Assembly: GCA_011763485.2 (NCBI GenBank)
Contig: JAANSK020208868.1
Coordinates: 1-24,376 of the forward strand
Length of the DNA: 24,376 nt
Direction of reading: 5' to 3'
Source of the DNA: Isoetes engelmannii
Lineage: Eukaryota; Streptophyta; Lycopodiopsida; Isoetales; Isoetaceae
This document shows positions 9,701 to 21,700 of the stretch, piece by piece; the first letter of the stretch is position 1; every line of letters begins with the position of its first letter. The notes under the pieces are model-generated. The model saw only the letters and a list, made by a program, of their open reading frames with translations. It was not told the DNA's origin and did not search any database. The position numbers and the translations under genes were made by a program.

Positions 9701-12700
9701 TTCCATTGACAACATATAAGGAACATGACATACTTTTGCAACAGATAATTGATGTCTGTAGCCTTAGTCTCCTTTTTTTGCTTCTGTTGTCCGTAAATTT
9801 GGCAACTCACAACATATGTGAATTTTAATGCTGCCTGAGCACTGGCATCTATATCAGTTTTATACTCTCGAAAATCTTCATAGGATAAAGTATTCTCAAC
9901 ATCTGCAAACAAGAGTTTATGTTAGTGCATATGCAGATCCAATAAAACTAAAAATCTTACAACATTGATGTCCTTGGTCCAGTTTCAAGTGTCCCAACCT
10001 GGCATGTGTATGAAAGCCAGGATTTATGTTATGACTTACATTTATGACAAGGTTGAGCGAGCATGAGGAAACTTGTGAGATATATACAAAAAATCATTTG
10101 CCATGACTGCCACATAGCTACAGGTGCCTATCCCCATTGTACAAGCCTGCCTTCTTCACAAGAATTGATGTTGACAAAAACTAAGATATTCCAGGACTTC
10201 TAGAACACATAATGAGCCATGACATATTGATGGGCATAATCTTCAATTATCTATGTATCACCTATATATGATTGATAGTTTCATCTATATATCATAATGT
10301 GCATGATATGACATACCGGCTGGTGGCTCGGTGGTAGAGCACTTGTCCTGCAGTGAGATGTACTGATCCTCAAATTCTAACATGGTAACAGTATCAAGGT
10401 TGGCTGGCCCATTGTGAGTAAAGTGGGCGCTTGGATAATGCACATTATGGGTAATGTTATATAGAATATACAAAAATAGGCACAACAAAGGACGTACCAG
10501 CACAAAGACAAGGCAATAACTCACTCTGACATCACCATCCTTACTTTCTAATTTTCCTTTTATTAACACTTTCAACGGGGGGGCGGGGGGAGGGGAGAGT
10601 TCCTAGCTAGTACAGAACATATTCTGGCTTTTAACAATAAATGATTTTTTGCGAGCATTGTAAGGATTAATCCATGACGCTAGCATGTGTCAACTCCGGA
10701 CATTGATGAACCTGTAGGATGCACTTGCTTATTAACATTAAAAATCACACTAACAGTTTCAAGCTGCGCCTATCCTCTGTCTAAGACCTACTCTGTCTAA
10801 GACCTATCCTCTGTCTAAGACCTACTCATTTCATTGGTTGAAGTCAAAAACTTGTTTAAATACAAAAAGATAGACCAACCTGACGTGCCAATCTTTTCCA
10901 AGAAGCTTTGAAGCATTAGAGCCTTATGATAATACATCATTCCTCTGACTGCAGAAAGCAATTGTGCAAGTTAGGGGGTGCAACATCTTATCAATAATCA
11001 TTTCCAATAGTTTACCTGTTCTTGCTAATGTTTGACCACGGTAAGATGCCCAAAGCCGCAACTCTATAAGGTCCATCTTATCATCTTTAAGTTGCAGCAA
11101 CAGTGCAGTCTCAGTCAAACCAATCCTCTCCAAGAAATTTTTCCATTCATCTGAAAATCATGGGTAAGATATGATAAAAATCTATCCTACTGAGCACATG
11201 AAGGAAAATTATTCTATCTAGCTACTCTAACGCGCCGGATGGTTTATGCGCACAACATGTATTGATAAAATGAAAGATGTGTTTCATATTATCTATATTC
11301 ACTCTGAAACATATTACTACTAGAAAAAAACAGGAAGAAAATAAACAGACAGCTTTGTTCTGCTTGATGAAAAAGAAAGTTGACTTCCAGTTAACCACTT
11401 TCTCAGTCCAACTGGTGCTTTATCATATCCTTAAACCTTGTAATAGTGCAGGTTCAGACTCCGTTAGCAAGCCTATAAAAGGATAGTTTTGGGGCAGCTG
11501 ACCTCACAAAAGATGTTAGATATCATCCTATCATTAAGCATCGTGACATTCAAGTATGCTTTTGTTAGATCTATATGCTGACGTGTATGATGTCGTCACA
11601 CTACACGCTGTTGCTGACATGTCATTCTTTACATAAGCCATAGGCACCCCTATCTGTTTAATCTGTTTTCCTAGCTCCTAGGCACTCACATACTCTGTAT
11701 CTTTCTTCCACCATGATATATTACAGTGCTTTCATGGTATCAGAGCTCAGGCAGGGCTGTGAGTTAGCATCGAAATTTAGTGAGGATTGAGTGTAACCTA
11801 AAACAGATTCAAGGTGGCTTTCCAACAAGCCAAGATACATTGGAATCACATAAATTGTTGACAATATCTTGCAATTTGTTTGCAAGAATCGGTTTAGAAC
11901 TGGTCGAGAACGAGTTGCTACAATGTGGTAGCTTCAAAATTCTGTGCAGAGATTTATTCAATCTTGCAAGTTTTTTTGGAAAAACGGATCTGCAGTTTAT
12001 TGCTGGGATCAAAAGTGAAAAGGGCCGGATCTGCAGTTCATTACTGGGATCTGGTGTTTGCGGCAAAGATCTTGCAGTCTCCTGGAGTTTGGGAGCATCT
12101 GGAGTTTGGCAAAGATTTGGTCGGATAAATCTATGGCGTTCGGACACGCCGAGTCTGTTTGACACGTTGGATCAACATCTGCAAATGTGGCCCAGGCTTG
12201 GAATGGATCTGGTGTTTACAGCAAATGACTGCCGGATTCCAAGTTTGGCAAAGATTGGAGTCCGACATTTGGCATCTGGAGTTGGTTCGGATCTATAGTT
12301 GTGGAAGTGGTCTACAAATTGGGCGATTAGCTGCCACAATTCACAAAGGAGCTTAAATCTGCAAAATATTTTGCTTATAAGTGTCGCCTCTTGAAGAAAT
12401 CTGCAGTTATAAGTTTTTTTATCTGTACTCTATACAAGGGAGTCCGATTTCTAGAATGATTAATATTCAAGGTCTTATCTTTCAGGAGGGGTTTGCAGCA
12501 AAGCAAGCTGGGTACAGCTAACTGGAATTTCATTCATGAAGCTAGCTTCATGTGCTCTATTAGAATATTGTGAGAACTTTGCGACTTAAGGATGCCTATA
12601 TTTCCAGGGACTTTCTCAGATTCTCGAATTTATGAAAGGCACGTTTCTCACCTTGCATAATTATGAAGAATGGAGCATTCGCATGAAATGGGTCTTAGTT

Positions 12701-15700
12701 TCAGAAGATTTATGGGATGTTATTCAAGGGACGCATAATCTGTATGATCACCATGACCTAGTCCGAGAGCATCAAGCTTGCAAATATATTATGCTCACAA
12801 TTGATGATACAGTATGCTCCAGAGTTTTGCAAAGATCGTTTATTACTTCCAACGTTTGTGGGATTATTTGAAATCTCAATTTGGGCAGAGCAAGGACCTA
12901 CTGTTAGACCATGGGCAGCAAGGTTCTATTAGAACTGTGAGGTGCTACCTTCTATTTTCACTCTTCCAATTATTGATTTTCATGAGGAGTCTTCTCTTTT
13001 ACTTGGTGACGTTTGGGAGGAGGGTGCAGCTCTACCAAACCAGATGGAAATAGAGCAACCTCCCAAACACAGTTTGGTTGGAACTCTTGGGGATACGCTA
13101 GCAGGTACTGGACATGAGAGCTTATTGAAGCAGTCACATATATTTTCTGTTTCTAAAGGCAACATAAATCTGCTGCAAGAACAAGATGATCTTTAAAGTC
13201 TATTTCAGATTTTTGAAGGTTCATTCATGCATAGAGAAGCCCAAGATACCGTGAACTCTCAAGGATTGCCTTCTCAGGTTTCTAATCTTCATACCATATG
13301 TGACAATGATTGCTCTTTGATCTGGAAAGATGTTGCAGCACAAAGAGTTGAAAATAGAACCATTTTACGAGACAAGGATGAAAGATACTTGTTTTAGGTC
13401 GAAGAAAATGGTATAGAATCTGCATTTTTTATCAACTGTCATAAGATATCATTCAGCAGTTAGAGGTACCGTTCATTGATGATTATCTTGAGATTGCTGG
13501 TTTGTCTTCATTGGTACAAATCTTCATGTACATACCAGACTATGCTGCACTGGATTGATCTCTGAATGTACTTGCATGTCTTTACCATGTAACTATGAAA
13601 GCATGTATAAGAAGTTTGAATTGTCTATCGTTTCTTGGGATGTAGTATTGGACCATCCAGCGCATGTTGCAAATTTACCGGATGAGTTAATACTTGACTT
13701 CCCTGGATGGATATTCATAAGCAGATTGATATTCACGAGGAACAGATTTCTGAATTTCCCTGGATCAATCTTGATGCCACCATTCACGATTTTGCTTCTC
13801 TCATATCCCAGGTTAGTCAACATGCACTACCACTTTACATACATTTACATATCCCATTCACTTGCCCACGTGATCGGAGCGTGGATGATCCATGGTTTGG
13901 ATGCTTGGGATGTGCTTCTTACATTGATGACGAGTTAACCAAGCTGTTAACAGTTACCTGCAAGTGTTTACATTTACCAAATCAGGTCTTACTGATTGTT
14001 GATGTGGCTAGAGATCAAAATCTGGTTGATTGTGATGGTAAGTCTGGTACATGGTCACACGTGTTAGCAGGACAATTTTCTGAATTTCAGCCTGATATCA
14101 ACAATGATTTGAAGGATAATTGCAAGTTTTCTTTTCATCGCTATCAGACAGAATGGCTTTTCTATGTCAGACAGAATTTAGTTATAAATGATTCTTACAG
14201 GGGCAGAAAAATATGGTTTAAGACCAACATTTTATGGCAACCATGGATATTTCTGTGGCTGAGTTTAGTCCGTATGTTGAAGTCTTCTAGAGGCGTTTTG
14301 AGTTTGCAGCAGTGTTCCTCATCAGGAGGGGTGTTAGATCTATATGCTGACGTGTATGATGATGTCACACTGCACGCTATTGCTGACATGGCATTCTTTA
14401 CATAAGCCATAGTCACGCCTATCTGTTTAATCTGTTTTCCTAGCTCCTAGGCACTCACATACTCTGTATCTTTCTTCCACCATGATATATTACAATGCTT
14501 TCAGCTTTTTCTGAGAGCAGCTTCAGCTCTCGATAATCAATCTCCAATATTGCTCCATTGACAAGAAGCTTGGCACTACAAAGCCTCTCTAAGACTCCAA
14601 ATTCAAGGCCATGAGGACTTTTCAAATTCATCATGCGAAGACCAATCAATCTTTAGCAGATTTGGTCGTTTTTTATTTATTTTTTTCCTTCAGAAATTTG
14701 AGTTCAGTTTCAGGGGCGGCTAGAATATGAGAGGCTTTTCTCTGATGACTGGACCATCCGATGCTATGTCATCACTAACTACTTTAAATGCCTCCATGAT
14801 ATTCCATGTGTGACTTCTTTAAAGTCACAAGCTTGTTTTCCTTTGCTTCTTTAGTTTGCCACAAACAAGCCTAAAAAAATTCTCTCAACCAATTTGAGCT
14901 TGCCAATTTCACCTTTTTGATTTCCATGCCTCCTCCTTTTACTTCTAATCTCGATTCCCCTTGCAACGGCTCCGATACCATATTCAAAATTCATCCTACT
15001 AAGCACAAGGGAAAAGCGACAAAGGAAGACGTTTTTATTAAGGAACTGGACAAAAGCACAAAAAAAGCTCACTTCTGCCTACTATTCTCACGTGCAGGTT
15101 GGCTTATGTAAAGATCATCATGCACACACAGACTGCCGAGCTGACAGTCACAATTAGACATGTCTAACAGATATAAAGATGAAAAACTTCTCAAACACAA
15201 CATAACAGATATATAATAATGAACCAGAAAAGCAATAAAAAGATACCAGGAAATATTTTCTGAAGATAAAATAAAATCGTGATGCCATCCTCATTCTCCA
15301 AACGGAGTTGATCTTTCGTGTAAAGCACGTCCTCCGAATAATATGGAGTAAATACACTGAAAAGAAACCAAAAAAGCTGTAAGCTGCATGTTACAAACTT
15401 TTCATGATGTTATAGTCACCTGAATGATAGCATCTTTTGGACTGGAGGTGCTTCTGGCATTTTCATGAAGAGAGAATTGGTAAAAAAGGTTAAGCGGCGA
15501 CGAGCTTCAAGATTTCGTGGAATACTCAATGCAGAGTCCTTAATCGAAAGAAGACTATATAGCCTCTTTATTCCCGATCGCTGTGGCGAGTTAAAAGGGT
15601 TAGAAAACCCAAGGAAATTTGAAATAATTTCAGAAAATTTTCATCATTGAAGAAATTGCAGGTAAACAAACCCATTTCTACATTCATGCCTTCTTTTCCA

Positions 15701-18700
15701 GTTAAACATGTTAATCCAGTTCCTAATTTTCCAGTCAATAATAGGGTAGGGTGATTGAAATTTTTACCATAGAAGCAGGAATGAGGCATATGGTTTTGTT
15801 CAAGTTCTACTACCTCTAAATGAGCGGTGGAACTTGCCAAGCCTTTTTTTCTCACTTCTCTTTGGTTCCTAACGTCTATGTTTCCCTTTACAGGCTTATG
15901 CTATCACAACTTTCTTCATATGGAGAAGTTTGTAACCAGCTTGCACCCCTAAGGTTTTACTCACACTGCCTTAAAGTTGATATTACTTACGACCTTTTCC
16001 GCCACATTTATAAGTTCCATATGCTGTCATGTTTCACTATCAAATTTTACAAGCTCCATTCCCTCTACTTGAGCAGCTTCCTTATTCGTGTTGCTTTTAT
16101 TGGCTGCACTCTATAGCCGGACTATATTCAGAACAGCAAAACCACAACCCTCACCTCTTCAGTTGATGGCCAGTTTAGCCTTTCATCAAAAAGCTTTCCT
16201 TCCAGTTTCGCTTTGTCCAAGAATTCCCAGGCCTCTATATTTTCCCTGCAACAAAGTGGTTGGACATCAATATTTGACCAATTTAGATACTTGAAGTGCA
16301 CCACTAAGCACAGCTCACCTGAGCTCAAGGCTAAGGAAGTCATGCATCACTGTTTCATATAGGTCCTCCAGAGCTTTCACAACAGATTTGATTCGGTCTG
16401 GTGACTCCTCGTGGTACTGCAAACAAATATCAAGATCCTGTCAAAATCTATTTTTTCTTGTCAAGCATCGGACACACTGTTCAACATATTTTAAACCTTT
16501 AGTTATGTTAAATCACTTGTTAAATGTATCTATTTCTCAACAAGCATAATTGTATTTTTCAAGTGTTTACTACAGAAAATGCAATGGCAAGCCAGTGTGC
16601 AACTATCGGGCAGACCTTAAACAATTATATTTGAGCCTTCCAAGAGATTAGAAAGTGAGGCAAGCAACAAAATTAAAGGCCGGTATCGTCTTATTTAGCC
16701 TTAACAATTTAAACAACTTCAAATTAAAACTATTTCTGGAATGACGTCAGAGACAATTATATGGGGTTTCATTATCCCATGGACATGCATAGGTACTGAT
16801 CATCACCAACACCGAACATGAGATGTCTTTTGTCTATGAAACCATCACTCAGGGACTGCAATTATCCATTTCTTTCAATGGCCAATTATATTGATACAAG
16901 CTAAGGTTTCATGTGGAAAATAGTAAGGTCTTTCAAAGACAATTACATGCATATCTTATCTGTGTTTCAGGCAGAGAAATTACCAGTAGTTCAGCAAGTT
17001 TTGTAACTTTGACAAGCACATCAGAGAGATGATCCATTTGGAATTGGGCCACGAAAGAACTACTGTGTATACTATCCCTTATGTAGGCAAAAACACGGTT
17101 GACCCTGCCAGGCAAGAATGTAAGGAGCACGAAATCCACATGCTTTATACAGTAAATTTGAACATGTTCTAACCATTCTCTTGGCGCTCTGGAACTCTGG
17201 ACTAGTCTTATGAGCATGTCTTGTACACTATAATAGATTTCCACAATCGTAGGCCGCATGTACTCTTCCCTCCCCATTCTATCCCAGAGATCCGTCTGGT
17301 TTAGGTTAGCCTCCTTGGCAATATCAATTGCTGAGTATACCTGAAACATGAAAAGACATCAAGGGCTTAATAGATGTTAATGACTGCAATAAAACGTTGG
17401 GCCACCATAGCCAGTCAACCAATCCTCTATAAATACATGTAACAAATGGATGTGCAATACACTAACTCATAAATGACCATCTCATAAAAACGGGAAAAGT
17501 TTATGCATTTAAGTATGTAATCCTGCTGCTCTTGACAATTAGTTTTTACTGATTATTTACTTCCCATGAACAAAATCCAAATTCAAAATCCAGACGTTCA
17601 CTTATACTTCTGATACTTTCTCAATTGTTAAAAACCAAGCTACTTCAACTCTGGATCTGTCTTTCTTTCTTTCTTTCGTCATTCTTCCTTGTTGATGAAG
17701 AGTGACAACAGGTTGGAATGATTAATAGCCCCCCAAAGAAAAGAAACTTCATGATATGAAAGGAGTGACACTAGTAACCTCTAAGAAAGTAAAACAGCCA
17801 GTAAAATAGAAGCATTCCTTTCAAAAGAGAAGACAATATAGGGTCAAGAAAGGTCCTTGGAGCAGCCAGAATGGTGATTGGATCATCTTCCTCTTTCATT
17901 TTTTTTCTATTAGTTGTTTTGATATAGGACTCTTATAGTGTCTTGGAGGCTTTTACCCTCTTTGCAAATAATCAAATTCTTGTACCTTTTTATCTTATAG
18001 ACCCTATGGGCCTTCCGTCGATGTGGATAACTTAAAATCCAATGGGCGAAACAAAGTACATAAAGGTCCCTAGGTCACCCTTAGACTCAAAGGCCTTACT
18101 GTTCACAAATAAATTCATGCCACTAGACCCTCAGGTCATGGGCGAAACAAGTACATAAAAGGTCCCTAGGTTACCCTTAGACTCAAAGGCCTTAATATTC
18201 ACAAATAAATCTTTTCTTTCCTACTTCAGCAGAGAACATTTAAAATTAGTCTTACAGTTTTCTATCAGACTGAGACATAATTTACAAAAAAGCACGTCAC
18301 TTTGATACATCAGGCAACATAATGGTATAGTGATCAGTATATCCTTACATTGGATAGTCTAAATTTTGAGGAAAGACAGTTCCATATCAATAACAAGGAC
18401 ACTTAGGCTACCAACTTCACAATATGCAAGCCTCAACCAATCACCTTGTTTGCAAGTAAGAAGAGAGGCCATTGGACCAGATTCATTTTCCCAAGGTTTG
18501 AAGGCATGAGCAAGAGCTCACATTCCCTGCAATAAAGTCCCAGAATAAGCATGAGCTGATACAAAATGAGCCACGGTTGTAGTAGCAAAAACTGCAATAG
18601 AATAAGTAGTACTTGTTACTGATATAGTCCTCTGCCCGGAGGTTGTGAATGAGCTCATTCCAAAATGGAGCAAACTGAATAGCCTGAAGCTGTTCATTTG

Positions 18701-21700
18701 TAGTATCCTATACCATGACATGTCAAATCATGAGTCCAGTTCTATTCAACAGAGAAAATTTAACCTTAGGCACTTCCAACCCACAAAAACAAAACATGAA
18801 CCTTCAGCATGTCTCATATGAGCATGAATTTTTGGAAGACAAATACCAGTTGCAGGAACAATGGCACTAAGGCATAAAATGGCTACATGATATGGCTTGT
18901 CATATGTTACAAGAACGTGTAGCATGTAGCATAAGAGAGGACAAATTGGAATAGAGGGTTACCTTTTTCTTGCTTCCGCCACCAACTTGTCTGCATAAGG
19001 GCAAGAGCCAGGTACATCAACCTTTTGCACACTTCATTAGAATTTGAAGATAAAAAAAGAAAACTTACCCATGAGCTTTGGATGGTACCATCTTATGTAC
19101 AAATGCTGGCGGGAAAGTATCAAAGCGTTTGCGTATCATTCCCAAAGAGCGGATCTTTACCCAGAAAAAATCATTCAGAAAATATGAGGATCTTTCAGCC
19201 AACTACATTATGAAGCCAACTTACCTCTCCAAGACGAGATCTTGCACCATTCAGGCCACCATACAATGCAGAAAGAATGGTATACCATATTTGGAGGTCA
19301 AGAAAGTATACCTGAAAGGCCACAAACAGTCATGGGGATTTCGAAAGCCAAAATGGAGCCTACTATATAAATGAAGACAAACTGATGGCATAAACAGACA
19401 ATGTAAATACTTCATATTACAACCATGTTAAAGGATATCAATGCTCAATAGCATGTTTTAACAGCTCAGAGTAGCAAGATTACCATCTTAACCTGACCCA
19501 ACTAGTCAGTTCCAGATTAAGTACTGCTAAAATATGTTAAAATGGCAGAATATTATTATGAGAACCCCATAGAGCTGAATAGGTCAGTTGTCTTTGCAAG
19601 GTTGAGATTTAAGGTGAAGGCTGAGACGTTTTTAGGCATATGACAATCAACATGTTGGTCAGCTGCAGAAAACAGATCCATAGAGAGCTATATGGCCAGA
19701 CTTTCAACTAGTACCCACTTAACTGGTGTCACTGGATAGGAACTGATGAAGGACAGGTCGGGAACCGAATCCAAGACCTGCTTTCAAGACAGATGCCGCA
19801 CAACTGAGGTAATATCGCGGCTGTGACAGACCCAAGCCCGTTCTGTTGACCACGATCCAATGCTGGGTATAAACTGACGATGCACCAACTAAGTGTCAAA
19901 CCCAAGACCTCAAGCAGCCGCTGACCTTTCCAGCTTGGTGCATTGTTGACATATTGGATCATTCATGAATATGAAGGAAAAGATATAAAAGCAAGACAGG
20001 TGTTCTGATGACTCTAGCTAACTCACGAGAGTGCTCATTAATTAGAATAAGAAATGACTATGGCTTATATAGCTATGGCTGTCATCCACAATGCCATATC
20101 AGAGATGTGACGTCATCACTAGAGCAACCTAGCTGTGAAAACCCTCCTCATGACTAATACTGCTGAAAACAACTCTGATTTCAGAATATAGAGAGAACTG
20201 ATCCATAGAAGAAGCCATAACTGCCAAAGAACATGAGATTTGAACCATATCTCCTTTCCCTGTACCGAGTACCAGTCCCTTTTCTTGGCAACATAAGATC
20301 TCGCATAAGATTGTGATACAGAAAACTTGTTTAGGAGGTGCCCACAAGAACATTCTGTCATGACAAAATTTTCAGTAATCCCCGCTTCGCACTGAGCTCT
20401 GATACCATGTTGACGTTTTGGATCATACATGGATATGAAGGAAGAGATACAAAATGCAAGGCAGGTGCCTTGATGACTCTAGCTAACTCACGAGAATACT
20501 GACTAACTAGAATAAGATATGACTAAGGCTTATGTCATCCACAATGTCACATCAGCAGTGTGACGTTATTACTAGAACAACCTGATTGCTAGCAGTGCAC
20601 ATATTCCCTTTTTTTACTCGCACACTGCTCCCATAATCAAAAATTCAAATCTAAAATAGAATTGAAACGAACCTTTCCAAACTCTTAACAATACCACTTA
20701 CCAACATCACTGGAGCCCATATAAAAGCGACGGTAAGAGCATTGTGATTCCCTGCATATACCAACGGCAGCATGAGAGTTGAATTTGCAACAGTCATCAT
20801 ACATCAAAAGAAGATTAAGCTAACAGCTAGTTGGTGACACAATGTTCACATGCAAGTATAGTAATATCTATTTTAAAATCAGATACAAAACCATTTCAAT
20901 GTTCATGGTGCCTTGTTGAACTAGAACTGATAAGGTTAGCAACCGTTCTTCAGCCCGCTAAAATCCTTTACAGTTGCAAAATGCTCCTAAGTAAAACATT
21001 ATTCCCCTAAATAAAATTTTGTTTTTGGTGTATGGTCCCTATCAGCTACTCTTGAGATAAATTGTCAAGCATGCCTTGAAGACCTTAGACAAATATTAGC
21101 ATTACAGTTTCGAGATAGTACAAGCCCTTGTCAAGTGACATAAGAGAACATGGAGACAGTGAAATATAGAGCAAAGATCACCTTGAGAGACAACATCATG
21201 CCAAGCATATTTTATATTATGAAAGTTGATTATCAACTTGGTTGGCGACACAAGTGGTTTTATCTGGAAAAAAAATTCAGTTAAATACAAGTGACCACCA
21301 TAATGAAGACAATACCCCCACCTCTGTTATACCTGCATATAGTAGCTGAATGTAAATTTTGCTCCCAATACCAGCACCCAGAAAAAGACATAACTGCCCC
21401 AAAACCATCGCACAACATTATAAGAACTATAGGCAACAAAATACAAGGCATGGCTGCTTAAAGCATCACTGAGCACTAAAAGGCTGCTTTATTCACCTTA
21501 GGTAATCGAATGAGGATTCATACAACCCACGTCCAACAAAGAAGCGTTCCTGAATAAGACCAGACCATGACATAAGCCTTTATCAAGAAACACTATATCA
21601 AAACTAACAAGGGCACCTGTTGGATCCATTTTATAAACCGGATGAGGCCACCATTTCCACATTTGTCTGTTAGGCGATAAAAAGCCGGGAGTCTCAAAAG

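Larger units (their letters stand above)
9903..10879 (-). other. Long intron with SINE-like segment, G-rich tract and tandem repeat
   Basis: Callose synthase intron of 977 bases. It contains a tRNA-like segment near 10314-10385, a G-rich tract at 10577-10595 and a short tandem array at about 10773-10826. The rest has no recognisable content. Confidence 0.7.
11563..14503 (+). mobile_element. Short Ty1/copia-type LTR-retrotransposon fossil inside a callose synthase intron
   Basis: The two LTRs are 11563-11734 and 14332-14503, each 172 bases, beginning TGTTAGATCT and ending TTTCA, and differing at roughly eight positions, so the insertion is moderately old. GCTTT flanks both ends (11558-11562 and 14504-14508) as a 5-base target duplication. 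A primer-binding site TGGTATCAGAGC (initiator Met tRNA type) starts at 11735 and a polypurine tract (AGGAGGGG) ends at 14331. At 2.9 kb it is far shorter than a full copia element. A gag-like part is visible, but protease, integrase and reverse transcriptase are not recognised; the copy is broken and looks non-autonomous. It sits in the plus orientation, opposite to the host gene. Confidence 0.92.
19312..20701 (-). other. Long intron carrying a SINE-like repeat and a miniature LTR element
   Basis: Callose synthase intron of 1,390 bases. Most of it is explained by the tRNA-like repeat (about 19735-19940) and the LTR element (about 19944-20594). The remaining 19312-19734 and 20600-20701 show nothing recognisable. 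Confidence 0.8.

Noticed and set aside
13555-14405. Long plus-strand open frames (127 and 232 codons) within the copia-type fossil
   Set aside because: They are internal sequence of the LTR fossil running into its 3' LTR, not an independent host gene.
14968-14980. Primer-binding-site-like TGGTATCGGAGCC on the minus strand
   Set aside because: No LTR ending in CA lies directly beside it and no second LTR copy was found, so no element is called.
11175-15010. Possible outer LTR pair (TCCTACTGAGCACA near 11187 and TCCTACTAAGCACA near 14994) around the copia-type fossil
   Set aside because: The match is only about 14 bases and does not extend; not enough for LTRs.
17105-17173. Donor at GAACAT/GTTCAA instead of GAATG/GTTAGA for the 69-base intron
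   Set aside because: That donor shifts the frame; the GAATG donor restores tryptophan and gives REW-VNRVFAYI, which aligns with the family's RLWVERIY.
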